Assembly (NCBI GenBank): GCA_016789365.1
Contig: JAEURH010000017.1
Location: forward strand, 1-35,743
Length of the DNA: 35,743 nt
Direction: 5' to 3'
DNA from: Anaerolineales bacterium
Lineage (GTDB): Bacteria; Chloroflexota; Anaerolineae; Anaerolineales; Villigracilaceae
The position numbers were made by a program, and so were the translations under genes. The notes below the pieces were generated by a model. That model was not told the DNA's origin. It did no database searches and worked only from the letters and a program-made list of their open reading frames with translations. Below are positions 15,337-22,848 of this stretch, piece after piece. Position 1 is the first letter of the stretch. Each line of letters starts with the position of its first letter.

Positions 15337-15365
15337 TTGACTTGCGTTATCAGCCGTGCTATGAT
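15337..15365 (+). promoter_or_regulatory. Sigma-70-type promoter of the PIN-TRAM gene
   Basis: TTGACT (15337-15342), a 17-bp spacer and TATGAT (15360-15365) form the best -35/-10 pair I see in the window. AGGAG (15386-15390) and the ATG at 15396 follow. Confidence 0.7.
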
Positions 15366-15395
15366 GATAAATCATTTATGTTTTAGGAGTTATTC

Positions 15396-16478
15396 ATGAG
15401 TTTTGAATTTATTTTGCGAATTATCGGGATGTTTGTGTTGGGGATAGCAGGTGGATATTGGGGATTTGACATCTCGCGTTTTACACCAGAATCTGCCGCA
15501 ACGACTACACTTACATTTGGTTTGGTGGGTGCACTTGCTGGGTTAATTCTGACACCATACTTTACCACGCGCCCAGCGCGTACATTGCGTTCTATGCTCG
15601 GCAGGCTCGCCGCAGAAAGTTTGTTTGCAGGTTTAACTGGTTTAGTGGTTGGTTTATTAATTGCGGCTTTGTTGGCATTTCCACTTTCGATGTTGCCCGC
15701 ACCATTTGGTGAAATTCTTCCGTTTATTGGTGTATTGATATTTGCATATTTTGGTGTTTCGCTTTTTGTGATGCGACAAGGTGACATTATGGGTTTGCTC
15801 GGCGCGTTAAGTGGACGCGGCGAAGGCGGCAGTTCTTCCTCGTGGAGTAATTTGAATCGCAACATTCTTTTAGATACCAGCGTGATTATTGATGGACGTG
15901 TGGCGGATATTGCCAAAACTGGATTTTTACCCGGTACGCTTCTGATTCCGCGCTTCGTGTTGAATGAGTTGCAATACATCGCCGACTCCCCGGACGGTCA
16001 GCGTCGCCAACGTGGCAGGCGTGGCATGGAAGTTTTAGCAGAACTACAAAAATTGCCTAACGTGTTAGTGAGAATATCTGATATTAATGTAGATGGCGTG
16101 CGTGAAGTGGATGATAAATTAATTGTGCTTGGCAAACAATTGAAAAGCCCAGTATTAACCAATGACTATAATTTAAACCGCATTGCTGAGTTACAAGGTG
16201 TGACTGTCTTGAACATCAACGAATTGGCGAACGCCGTCAAATCAGTTGTTTTGCCGGGCGAAGGCTTGCGAATCAACATTATGCAAGAAGGTAAAGAACA
16301 AGGTCAAGGTGTGGGGTACATGGAAGACGGCACGATGGTCGTTGTCGAAAATGGTAAAGATTACATTGGCGAATATATGGAAGTGAACATTACAAAAGTT
16401 TTGCAAACCGCCGCTGGCAAAATGATTTTCGGTCGAGTGGATGAAGAACAGGCGAAGAGAAATAAAAACAATAAGTAA
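15396..16478 (+). CDS. Membrane-anchored PIN-TRAM nuclease-like protein (YacL family)
   Basis: A 360-residue protein with four N-terminal TM segments (about 5-25, 38-56, 76-98, 104-126), a Gly/Ser linker, a PIN domain opening with NILLDTSVIIDGRVADI (about 154-170), acidic residues in VDDKLIVLG and LTNDYNL, and a C-terminal TRAM domain (about 293-350; GYMEDGTMVVVENGKDYIGE) for nucleic-acid binding. This is the arrangement of Bacillus YacL. PIN folds are metal-dependent RNases, but the biological role of YacL-type proteins is poorly known. The start is fixed by AGGAG SD and the promoter upstream. It precedes cysS, with a terminator and repeats between. Confidence 0.93.
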   Translation: MSFEFILRIIGMFVLGIAGGYWGFDISRFTPESAATTTLTFGLVGALAGLILTPYFTTRPARTLRSMLGRLAAESLFAGLTGLVVGLLIAALLAFPLSMLPAPFGEILPFIGVLIFAYFGVSLFVMRQGDIMGLLGALSGRGEGGSSSSWSNLNRNILLDTSVIIDGRVADIAKTGFLPGTLLIPRFVLNELQYIADSPDGQRRQRGRRGMEVLAELQKLPNVLVRISDINVDGVREVDDKLIVLGKQLKSPVLTNDYNLNRIAELQGVTVLNINELANAVKSVVLPGEGLRINIMQEGKEQGQGVGYMEDGTMVVVENGKDYIGEYMEVNITKVLQTAAGKMIFGRVDEEQAKRNKNNK

Positions 16479-16509
16479 ATTAGGTAATTGGTAAATAGTA
16501 ATTAGTGAA

Positions 16510-16535
16510 CAGGGTGTAAAATACGCCCTGTTTTG
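16510..16535 (+). terminator. Rho-independent terminator after the PIN-TRAM gene
   Basis: CAGGGTG (16510-16516) pairs with CGCCCTG (16524-16530), one G-U pair, followed by TTTTGTTTT. Confidence 0.8.
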
Positions 16536-16560
16536 TTTTATAATTTCATAGACTTTCGCT

Positions 16561-16670
16561 TGTCATTCTGAGCCGCGTTCTTGTTCTTTGCGGTGAAGAA
16601 TCTCTACGATAATCTAAGAGACCCTTCGCTAGCCCCTTCACGTCGTTCAGGGCTTTGGCTCAGGGTGACA
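16561..16670. repeat. Dispersed palindromic repeat, family R2
   Basis: Ends are TGTCATTCTGAGCC and GGCTCAGGGTGACA, with GAAGAATCTC and GAGACCCTTCGC inside. The ends resemble family R1 but the core differs. It occupies most of the 244-bp gap before cysS. Confidence 0.75.
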
Positions 16671-16676
16671 TACTTA

Positions 16677-16708
16677 AAACCTTTGTGACCTTCGTGTCCT
16701 TTGTGTTT
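16677..16708 (-). repeat. 32-bp dispersed repeat, family R3 (copy 2)
   Basis: Reverse complement of 11937-11968 with one mismatch. It ends 14 bp before the cysS start, so it probably lies in the cysS 5' leader. Confidence 0.8.
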
Positions 16709-16722
16709 AATTAAAGGTACTC

Positions 16723-18111
16723 ATGCTAAAAATTTACAATACACTCACCCGCAAGACAGAAGAATTTCAAACGCTCGAACCAAACCTTGTAAAAATATAT
16801 GTCTGCGGAGTCACAGTCTATAATGACGCACATGTCGGTCATGCTATGTCTGCGATTGTGTTTGACATCATTCGTCGTTATCTCATTTACAAAAATTATG
16901 AAGTCAAGTTTGTAATGAACTACACAGATGTAGATGACAAAATTATCAATCGCGCCAAACAACTTGGCGAAGAACCTCTTAAACTTTCACAACGATATAT
17001 TGATGATTATGCCAATGATTTAAAAAATCTCAATGTGCTTCCTGCAACGGCAACTCCGCAAGTGAGCAAAACCATGCCACTCATTATCAAATTCATCGAA
17101 GGTCTCATTCAAAAAGGTTATGCTTACGCCGCTGAAAATGGCGATGTGTATTTCCGCGTCACCAAAGATGAAGATTATGGCAGATTATCAAACCGCAAAC
17201 TCGATGATATGCAAGCAGGCGCACGCATTGAAGTCGGTGAGCAAAAAGAACATCCAATGGATTTCGCTTTGTGGAAAGCCGCGAAAGATGGAGAAATTTT
17301 TTGGGAAAGTCCCTGGGGCAAAGGTCGCCCGGGTTGGCACATCGAATGTTCGGCAATGAATCTTGCTGAACTCGGCGAACAGATTGATATTCACGGCGGC
17401 GGCAATGATTTAATTTTTCCGCATCACGAAAATGAAATTGCTCAAACCGAAAGTTATACAGGTAAAGAATTTTCGCGCTATTGGATTCACAACGGCATGT
17501 TACAACTCGGTGGCGAAAAAATGTCAAAGTCTTTGGGCAACATTGTTTCAATCAAAGAATTTTTATCCACACGCTCTGCTGATGTAATGCGAATGTTGGT
17601 TTTGAATGGAACTTATCGTGCGCCATTGATGTTCAATGACGAAACACTTGATGCCGCAGAACGAAATGTCGAGCGCCTCAAATCCGCGCTCAAACCTGCT
17701 TCTGCTTCGGCAAGCGGATACAACTCTGATTCATTGTCTGCATCCATTGAATCTGCTAAAAAGAATTTCACCGAAGCCATGGACAATGACTTCAACACCG
17801 CAGGTGCAGTTGCCGCGTTATTTGAATTGGTCAAAGCGATTAATACCGCACGCGATAATGGCGCAACCAACGAACAACTTAAACCAGCACAAGAGGCTTT
17901 CAAAGAATTAACAAACGTGCTTGGATTAAAACTAGAAGATAAACAAGGCTCAAGCGAAAAAGATGCCGAAGTCAATGCTTTGATTGCAGAACGCAATGAA
18001 GCCCGCAAGCAAAAAAATTGGAAACGCTCCGATGAAATCCGTGATCAATTGAAAGAGATGGGTGTGACGATTGAAGATAGTAAAGATGGAACGACGTGGC
18101 GTTATTCGTAA
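16723..18111 (+). CDS. cysS: Cysteinyl-tRNA synthetase
   Basis: A complete 462-residue class I synthetase that charges tRNA-Cys. The ATP site has H37-VGH (HIGH motif) and KMSKS (266-270). Zinc ligands are C28, C209 (WHIEC), H234 and E238 (FPHHENE). A C-terminal anticodon-binding helical domain follows. SD AAAGG stands 5 nt before the ATG. The last 23 codons, including the stop (18043-18111), are duplicated with changes at 18986-19054, on the far side of a two-gene module, so this cysS may carry an acquired 3' end. In many bacteria cysS lies next to rlmB; here the module separates them. Confidence 0.97.
   Translation: MLKIYNTLTRKTEEFQTLEPNLVKIYVCGVTVYNDAHVGHAMSAIVFDIIRRYLIYKNYEVKFVMNYTDVDDKIINRAKQLGEEPLKLSQRYIDDYANDLKNLNVLPATATPQVSKTMPLIIKFIEGLIQKGYAYAAENGDVYFRVTKDEDYGRLSNRKLDDMQAGARIEVGEQKEHPMDFALWKAAKDGEIFWESPWGKGRPGWHIECSAMNLAELGEQIDIHGGGNDLIFPHHENEIAQTESYTGKEFSRYWIHNGMLQLGGEKMSKSLGNIVSIKEFLSTRSADVMRMLVLNGTYRAPLMFNDETLDAAERNVERLKSALKPASASASGYNSDSLSASIESAKKNFTEAMDNDFNTAGAVAALFELVKAINTARDNGATNEQLKPAQEAFKELTNVLGLKLEDKQGSSEKDAEVNALIAERNEARKQKNWKRSDEIRDQLKEMGVTIEDSKDGTTWRYS
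18043..18111 (+). repeat. Direct repeat, left copy (3' end of cysS)
   Basis: Encodes DQLKEMGVTIEDSKDGTTWRYS and the stop. The right copy is at 18986-19054 (offset 943 bp) and would encode DELKGLGVTIEDSKDGTSWRYS and a stop. The two bound the nucleotidyltransferase module. Confidence 0.88.
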
Positions 18112-18139
18112 TTCGAGATGCGTAATTTGGCAAAAACTA

Positions 18140-18172
18140 AAGTGACAGTCACCTTCAAGGTGACTGTCACTT
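18140..18172 (+). terminator. Long perfect hairpin after cysS
   Basis: AAGTGACAGTCACC and GGTGACTGTCACTT form a perfect 14-bp stem with loop TTCAA, followed by a T-rich stretch (ACTTTTTTAC) somewhat further on. It is a probable terminator for cysS, though it could also be an operator for the next gene, whose -10 begins at 18195. Confidence 0.65.
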
Positions 18173-18194
18173 CTTAATATACTTTTTTACATGC

Positions 18195-18200
18195 TATAAT
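18195..18200 (+). promoter_or_regulatory. -10 box of the nucleotidyltransferase module
   Basis: A perfect TATAAT ends 6 nt before the ATG at 18207, so transcription should start at or next to the start codon and give a leaderless mRNA. No clear -35. Confidence 0.6.
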
Positions 18201-18206
18201 TAATTT

Positions 18207-18431
18207 ATGAATAAAGAAGAAATGGTCTATCACCTGCGCGGACGTTGGAAAGAGGTGGAGGAATTTGAACGTCAGGAATTACGCGCCATGACCTTAGAAG
18301 AACATTGGCAAAAACTAAATGCAATTGTTCGTTTTGCAATCTCAACAGGGATGAACATTGAACGAGATGAAAGTGAGATAGAAGTTTTTGCACGCTGGGC
18401 TAAATTAAAGGCACATTATGAAACTGGATAA
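18207..18431 (+). CDS. Small hypothetical protein paired with nucleotidyltransferase (possible antitoxin)
   Basis: A 74-residue charged, helical protein (MNKEEMVYHLRGRWKEVEEFERQELR...) with no domain I can name. It overlaps the next gene by 14 bp, which indicates co-translation. Small ORFs of this kind are often found just upstream of AbiEii/DUF6036-type nucleotidyltransferases, where they may act as antitoxins or adaptors; that role here is inferred from position only. No SD is seen, fitting a leaderless start directly after the TATAAT. Confidence 0.7.
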   Translation: MNKEEMVYHLRGRWKEVEEFERQELRAMTLEEHWQKLNAIVRFAISTGMNIERDESEIEVFARWAKLKAHYETG

Positions 18432-18990
18432 AAACATTGAACCGTTTCGTGCCGCAATTGAATCTCTTAATCGTTTGTTGAAAAAACATAACTATCAAGG
18501 AGTAATTATTGGTGGTGTTGCTGTTGGTCTTTTAGGAAAACCTCGTTTTACAGCTGATGTAGATGCGGTTTTTTTATTATCTATCAGTGATGTTCCAAAA
18601 TTTCTTGAATCAGCAAAGTCTGAAAATATTGAAACTCGAGTTAATGGCATACAAGAGTTTGCAAAAAGAAATCGAGTCTTACCATTAATTCATACTCCCA
18701 CAGATATTGAAATTGATATTTCAATGGGCATTATGCCGTTTGAAATAGAACTAGTAGAAAGGGCAAGCGAAAAATCCTTTTCAACTCTTTCAGTACGTTT
18801 GCCTACACCCGAAGATTTAATTATTATGAAAGCCGTTGCTCATCGCCCAAAAGACTTGGAAGATATTCGAACCATTATTGATAAAAACCCTGATATTGAT
18901 ACGAAGAGGATAAAAAAATGGGTGACAGATTTTTCAGAAGTTTTAGAAAAAGATTTATGGAAAGAAATTGAAGAGATTTTGAAGGGATGA
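18418..18990 (+). CDS. AbiEii-like nucleotidyltransferase (toxin-like)
   Basis: A 190-residue polymerase-beta-fold nucleotidyltransferase. The catalytic signature is GVIIGGVAVGLLGKPRFTADVDAVF (about residues 29-53), with the GG turn and the D-V-D metal pair; a third acid is probably in TDIEIDISMG. LPTPEDLIIMKAVAHRPKDLEDI is the conserved helix of the AbiEii/DUF6036 group. Such enzymes serve as toxins in abortive-infection systems by modifying tRNA or other targets. With the 74-residue partner it makes a toxin-antitoxin-like unit lodged between cysS and rlmB and bounded by cysS-end duplicates. The target is unknown. Confidence 0.82.
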   Translation: MKLDKNIEPFRAAIESLNRLLKKHNYQGVIIGGVAVGLLGKPRFTADVDAVFLLSISDVPKFLESAKSENIETRVNGIQEFAKRNRVLPLIHTPTDIEIDISMGIMPFEIELVERASEKSFSTLSVRLPTPEDLIIMKAVAHRPKDLEDIRTIIDKNPDIDTKRIKKWVTDFSEVLEKDLWKEIEEILKG

Positions 18991-19054
18991 ATTGAAGGGG
19001 TTAGGCGTGACGATTGAAGATAGTAAAGATGGGACGAGTTGGCGTTATTCGTAA
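18986..19054 (+). repeat. Direct repeat, right copy (cysS 3'-end remnant)
   Basis: Translates in frame as DELKGLGVTIEDSKDGTSWRYS plus stop, 4 differences from the real cysS end at 18043-18111. It begins 4 bp before the end of the nucleotidyltransferase gene and overlaps its stop codon. No start codon or upstream cysS sequence accompanies it, so it is a gene fragment. Confidence 0.88.
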
Positions 19055-19080
19055 TGCGTAATTAGTAATTTGTAAGTAGA

Positions 19081-19135
19081 TCACGCTTGTAGCGTGACTT
19101 TTTTATTAAATATCTTGTCACGTTGAAAACGTGAC
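19081..19135. terminator. Two hairpins between the module and rlmB
   Basis: TCACGC-TTGTA-GCGTGA followed by CTTTTTTA (19081-19104) is a good intrinsic terminator. A second stem GTCACGTT-GAA-AACGTGAC (19117-19135) follows. The two share a GTCACG theme and may be one small dispersed element. Confidence 0.7.
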
Positions 19136-19165
19136 CTACGGTTTATCAAGTAAAATCGGGGATAT

Positions 19166-19891
19166 ATGAAAGAACTCATCTACTCCCGCAATGCAGTATA
19201 CGAAGCTATTGTCGCCAAGCGCAGACAAATTTTCTCGATTGAAATTGCCGAAGGGGTTCAAGAAAAAGGCAAATTGGCTGAGATTTTGAATTTGGCAAAA
19301 GAGCAGAAAATTAAAGTCAATCGTGTGCCAAGAACAAAGTTAGATAAAGTGCATCAAAACAATCAAGGGATTATGGCGGAAGTTGGGGAATATCCATATT
19401 CAGATGTAGTTGAAATTTTAGATAACTCAAAAGATGAATTGCCTTTTATTTTGATTCTTGATTCTTTGCAAGACCCGCAAAACTTTGGCACATTGATTCG
19501 TACTGCGGAAGCAGTAGGTGTGCATGGAATTATTATTCCGCTGGCGAGAGCTGTTGAGGTGACTCCTGCTGTGGTCAATGCTTCTTCTGGGGCGAGTGAA
19601 CACATGTTGATTGCAAAATCAAATTTGTCACAAGCCATTGATGCGCTCAAAGATAATGAAGTGTGGGTCGTCGGGTTAGACCAAAGCGGGTTGGAAATAG
19701 AATCAAATTCCCGTCACGTCAGAGGCGCGTTGGGTTTAGTCGTAGGGTCTGAGGGTGAAGGTCTGCATGAACTCACAAGAAAAAAATGTGACATCGTGTT
19801 GAAACTTCCGATGAAAGGTAAAATCGAATCATTGAATGCGGCAGTGGCGGGGTCTGTGGCTTTATACTTAGCATATCTAAATCGAAAATAA
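19166..19891 (+). CDS. rlmB: 23S rRNA (guanosine-2'-O-)methyltransferase RlmB-like, SPOUT/TrmH family
   Basis: A 241-residue protein with an N-terminal RNA-binding substrate domain (about 1-75, SpoU_sub_bind: LIYSRNAVYEAIVAKRR) and a knotted SPOUT domain. Motif 1 is LDSLQDPQNFGTLIRTAEAVG-like, motif 2 VVGSEGEGL and motif 3 LPMKGKIESLNAAVAGSVALY. RlmB methylates G2251 (E. coli numbering) of 23S rRNA. Distinction from related TrmH-type paralogues is by length and neighbour: cysS-rlmB is a common bacterial pair. SD GGGGAT precedes the ATG. Confidence 0.88.
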   Translation: MKELIYSRNAVYEAIVAKRRQIFSIEIAEGVQEKGKLAEILNLAKEQKIKVNRVPRTKLDKVHQNNQGIMAEVGEYPYSDVVEILDNSKDELPFILILDSLQDPQNFGTLIRTAEAVGVHGIIIPLARAVEVTPAVVNASSGASEHMLIAKSNLSQAIDALKDNEVWVVGLDQSGLEIESNSRHVRGALGLVVGSEGEGLHELTRKKCDIVLKLPMKGKIESLNAAVAGSVALYLAYLNRK

Positions 19892-19893
19892 TA

Positions 19894-19982
19894 TGTCGTT
19901 GCGAGGAGGGCACTTGCTCTTCCCGACGAAGCAATCTCCTGATTAACAGGAGACTGCTTCGCAACAAACGCTCGCAGCGACA
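19894..19982. repeat. Dispersed palindromic repeat, family R1 (copy 2)
   Basis: Ends TGTCGTTGCGAG / CTCGCAGCGACA, both changed from the family sequence in a compensatory way (ATT to GTT, AAT to AGC) so that the arms still pair. Core GAAGCAATCTCC-TGATTAACA-GGAGACTGCTTC. It lies between rlmB and the GH1 gene. Confidence 0.85.
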
Positions 19983-19999
19983 TAATTTACAGGAGACTT

Positions 20000-21325
20000 A
20001 TGCCTCAAGCAACGTATCATTTTCCAAAAGGTTTTTTGTGGGGAACAGCAACGGCTTCACATCAAGTGGAAGGCAATAATAACAACAACAATTGGCACGC
20101 GTGGGAAGAAGCGGGCAAGACTGTGCATAAATCTGGATTGGCGGCAGATTGGTGGGGTGGACGTTGGCGCGAAGATTTTGACCGTGCTGTTGAAACAGGA
20201 CAAAACGCGCATCGCTTCTCAGTGGAGTGGAGTCGTATTCAACCTACGCCTGATTCTTGGGATGAAGACGCTTTAGAAAAATATCGTGCCATGTTGCGTG
20301 GCTTGAAAGAACGCAATATGACTGCATTAGTAACGTTACATCATTTCACTGACCCATTATGGGTAACAGAAAAGGGCGGCTGGGAAAATGATGAAATTGT
20401 TTCTTTGTTTGAAAAGTATGTTCGCAAAGTAGTAAATGCTTTGAAAGAATATGTTAATTTGTGGTGTACGATTAACGAACCCAATATTTATGCGTTGATT
20501 GGTTATCAAGTTGGTGCTTTCCCACCTGGTAAAAATGATTTGAAACTTGCAATGCGAGTTTTAGGAAATATGATTCGCGCTCATGCGGCGGCGTATCGTG
20601 CGATTCATGAATTGCAACCCGAAGCCAGAGTTGGGTATGCTTGGCATTATCGCCCGATGGTGCCACGTGTGAAATGGTCTCCGTTAGATATTTTGATGCG
20701 CAACATTCGGTATCAAGGAATCAATATGGGTTTTCCATCTGCCATTTCGACAGGCGTGATGAAATCTCCAGTGGGAAATCAAAATATTCCCGAAGCCAAA
20801 GGCACACAAGATTATTTCGGATTAAATTATTATTCTGTTGATACGGTTTGGTTTGATATTACAAAAGGAAAAGAATTATTTTCTGCGAGTGGCTATCCAG
20901 AAGATGCAGATTTAAGTGATTCAAAATTTAATGCCAATACCCCCGAAGGAATTTTTGATTCGATTAAATGGATTGAAAGAACATATCCGAATTTACCAAT
21001 TATCATCACTGAAAACGGCGTTGAAGATTCAAGCGACCGTCTTCGCCCAAGATATTTAGTGCAACATCTTCATCAAGTGTGGCGGGCTGTCAATTTCAAT
21101 TGGCAAGTGAAGGGATATTTCCATTGGTCATTAGTTGATAACTTTGAATGGGAACGCGGCTGGACTCAACGCTTCGGCTTGTGGGGGCTTGATGTTGATA
21201 CGCAAAAAAGAATCCGTCGCCCATCTGTTGATTTGTACGCTGAGATTTGTAAAGAGAATGGCATTTCGTCAGAGATGGTGCAGAAGTATTGTCCAGAAGT
21301 GTTTGAGAAGATTTTTCCGAGTTAG
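20000..21325 (+). CDS. Glycoside hydrolase family 1 (beta-glucosidase-like)
   Basis: A 441-residue GH1 TIM-barrel enzyme, normal length. The N-terminal signature is FPKGFLWGTATASHQVEG; acid/base E160 sits in TINEPN and nucleophile E338 in IITENG; the aglycone-site FHWSLVDNFEWERGW matches the family. No signal peptide, so it is cytoplasmic and probably hydrolyses imported beta-linked disaccharides (glucosides or galactosides). A run of six Asn (26-31) replaces the usual short loop after QVEG. SD AGGAG lies before the ATG. No sugar transporter or regulator gene is adjacent. Confidence 0.95.
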   Translation: MPQATYHFPKGFLWGTATASHQVEGNNNNNNWHAWEEAGKTVHKSGLAADWWGGRWREDFDRAVETGQNAHRFSVEWSRIQPTPDSWDEDALEKYRAMLRGLKERNMTALVTLHHFTDPLWVTEKGGWENDEIVSLFEKYVRKVVNALKEYVNLWCTINEPNIYALIGYQVGAFPPGKNDLKLAMRVLGNMIRAHAAAYRAIHELQPEARVGYAWHYRPMVPRVKWSPLDILMRNIRYQGINMGFPSAISTGVMKSPVGNQNIPEAKGTQDYFGLNYYSVDTVWFDITKGKELFSASGYPEDADLSDSKFNANTPEGIFDSIKWIERTYPNLPIIITENGVEDSSDRLRPRYLVQHLHQVWRAVNFNWQVKGYFHWSLVDNFEWERGWTQRFGLWGLDVDTQKRIRRPSVDLYAEICKENGISSEMVQKYCPEVFEKIFPS

Positions 21326-21330
21326 GTAAA

Positions 21331-21488
21331 TGTCATTGCGAGGAGGCGCTGGTCGAGTTTGCTGAGCAAAGCGAAGCAAGTATCGAGACCAAGACGACGA
21401 AGCAATCCACTTTTTGTTTAGAGATTGCTTCGCCACTCAGTTTCGATACGCCCTTCGGGCTACTCAACCATCGTGGCTCGCAATGACA
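21331..21488. repeat. Dispersed palindromic repeat, family R1 (copy 3, with nested element)
   Basis: Ends TGTCATTGCGAG / CTCGCAATGACA, core GAAGCAATCCAC...GAGATTGCTTCG. It is longer than its sisters because each half holds an extra segment (GGTCGAGTTTGCTGAGC...GTATCGAGACC on the left; TTTCGATACGCCCTTCGGGC on the right), which looks like a second dispersed element inserted in it. Confidence 0.8.
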
Positions 21489-21501
21489 TATTGGAGGTAA
21501 C

Positions 21502-22308
21502 ATGGATTTCAAAACACAACTAACAGGTTTGAATGAATTGCTTTCTATCATTTATGGTGATGAAACAAAGTTAAGTTCATTGCTTCGCGAACTTGGTTTT
21601 GAAGAGGCACAAATTGAAGTTGTGCGAGATAAACATCTTGAAAGTGTTGTTGCTCAATTTTTAGAAGTGATTCATAAACGCCTCACCAATGACGCAGGCA
21701 AAGACACGTATTATCAAATTCTTGTGCGCCGTTATGGGTTAGATGGCGAATCGCCAGAACAACTTTCCGTGATTGCACCAAAATATAATTACACACCTGA
21801 ATATCTGAAACAAATTTTTGATGAAATTATCACGCGTGTCAAAACAAAAACTTGGCAAGCAGAATTAAAGAAAAGCCTCAAACAAATTGTGATTCAAAAA
21901 TTAGGTGAGTTAAATCAAAAGCCTGCCCGTGAACATATTGTTGATAAATTGAAACGGCTTGAAAATCTAAAAGGCGCGGCGGATGTAGCACGTTTAGATT
22001 ATGAATCCAAACGAAATGAAATCCTCAAACAGATTCAATCTCAACTGGATGCACTTGATTCAGAATACAAGCCTCTGCTTGAATCAGCAGAGGAAAATAT
22101 CTCTACCCTTGAAAATGAGATTAAGACCGATGTGCTTTTACACGGCGAAAGCGTGACAGGAGGAATGTATCGCGCCACGTTTACAAAAGGACGAGTCTCT
22201 TGGGATAATGAAGGCATCGAAAAATATGCAACTGCTCACCCCGAAGTGATGCAATTCCGCAAGCAAGGTCAACCGATTGTGACGCTGAGAATCGTCAATA
22301 AAGAATAA
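21502..22308 (+). CDS. Hypothetical protein: sigma region-4-like N-terminal part, coiled coil, Gp157-like C-terminus
   Basis: A 268-residue soluble protein I cannot assign to a named family. Residues about 66-120 (YYQILVRRYGLDGESPEQLS...YNYTPEYLKQIFDEIITRV) read like sigma-70 region 4, where RYGLDG precedes a helix-turn-helix. Residues about 150-210 are a charged coiled coil. The C-terminus (GMYRATFTKGRVSWDNEGIEKYATAHPEVMQF) resembles the end of phage siphovirus Gp157-type proteins (KGRVSWD...hPE). The SD GGAGG is just before ATG 21502, after an R1 repeat. A DNA- or RNA polymerase-binding role is possible but unproven. Confidence 0.65.
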   Translation: MDFKTQLTGLNELLSIIYGDETKLSSLLRELGFEEAQIEVVRDKHLESVVAQFLEVIHKRLTNDAGKDTYYQILVRRYGLDGESPEQLSVIAPKYNYTPEYLKQIFDEIITRVKTKTWQAELKKSLKQIVIQKLGELNQKPAREHIVDKLKRLENLKGAADVARLDYESKRNEILKQIQSQLDALDSEYKPLLESAEENISTLENEIKTDVLLHGESVTGGMYRATFTKGRVSWDNEGIEKYATAHPEVMQFRKQGQPIVTLRIVNKE

Positions 22309-22310
22309 TA

Positions 22311-22340
22311 AAAAATCCCGATGAATTCATCGGGATTTTT
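22311..22340. terminator. Bidirectional terminator (perfect 30-bp palindrome)
   Basis: AAAAATCCCGATGAA at 22311-22325 is followed by its exact reverse complement, ending in a T run to 22344. It separates the convergent genes ending at 22308 and 22347. Confidence 0.93.
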
Positions 22341-22346
22341 TTTATT

Positions 22347-22754
22347 TTAGTATTCGACAGCGCGTTTCAAAGATTTGGCTTTCTTGACCCAATCTTTTAC
22401 TTGGCTCAAACTCGGCAATTGACGCACAACTCTTTTCTTGCCTGAGTTTGCTTTTTCAAACGCGGCGACCAATGCTTCTGGTTTGCGTTTGCCAAGTTCC
22501 ACAACGGTATCTACACCAGCGGCTTCGAGCAAATCAGAATATTGTGAGCCAATGCCTTTCACACGGAATAAATCCGCACGATTGACCCATTCAAGAATTG
22601 TCTTTGCATTAAAGCCTGTGGCTTTGGCAAGTTCTGCGCGACCTTTGCGAGTCCCGCCTGCTTTTAACAATCCATTGACTCCACGTACACCTGCTTTATT
22701 TAATTTCGCGGCATACACTGAACCAATTCCTTCAATTTCTTTTAAGGTTGCCAT
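22347..22754 (-). CDS. DUF4332-type helix-hairpin-helix protein
   Basis: A 135-residue basic protein with two tandem HhH-like units. The first is EIEGIGSVYAAKLNKAGVRGVNGLL (about 6-30), and the second FRVKGIGSQYSDLLEAAGVDTVVEL (about 63-87). GIG turns of this kind contact the DNA or RNA backbone. The C-terminal tail is Lys/Arg-rich. The arrangement matches DUF4332 proteins, whose function is not established; non-specific nucleic-acid binding is likely. SD GGAG is 8 nt before the ATG. Confidence 0.82.
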   Translation of the reverse strand: MATLKEIEGIGSVYAAKLNKAGVRGVNGLLKAGGTRKGRAELAKATGFNAKTILEWVNRADLFRVKGIGSQYSDLLEAAGVDTVVELGKRKPEALVAAFEKANSGKKRVVRQLPSLSQVKDWVKKAKSLKRAVEY

Positions 22755-22848
22755 TTTTAATTCTCCTTCCGTATGAATATAACATCATATTAAGGAATAA
22801 ACAGTATTATTACAAAATTTTAATAATTAAATTGTGTACAATCATAAG

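Noticed and set aside
18986-19054. A second functional cysS gene
   Set aside because: Only 23 codons match, with no start and no catalytic domains; it is a fragment.
18112-19166. An insertion sequence or integron cassette between cysS and rlmB
   Set aside because: No transposase, integrase, attC-like site or short target-site duplication; the flanks are copies of the cysS coding end.
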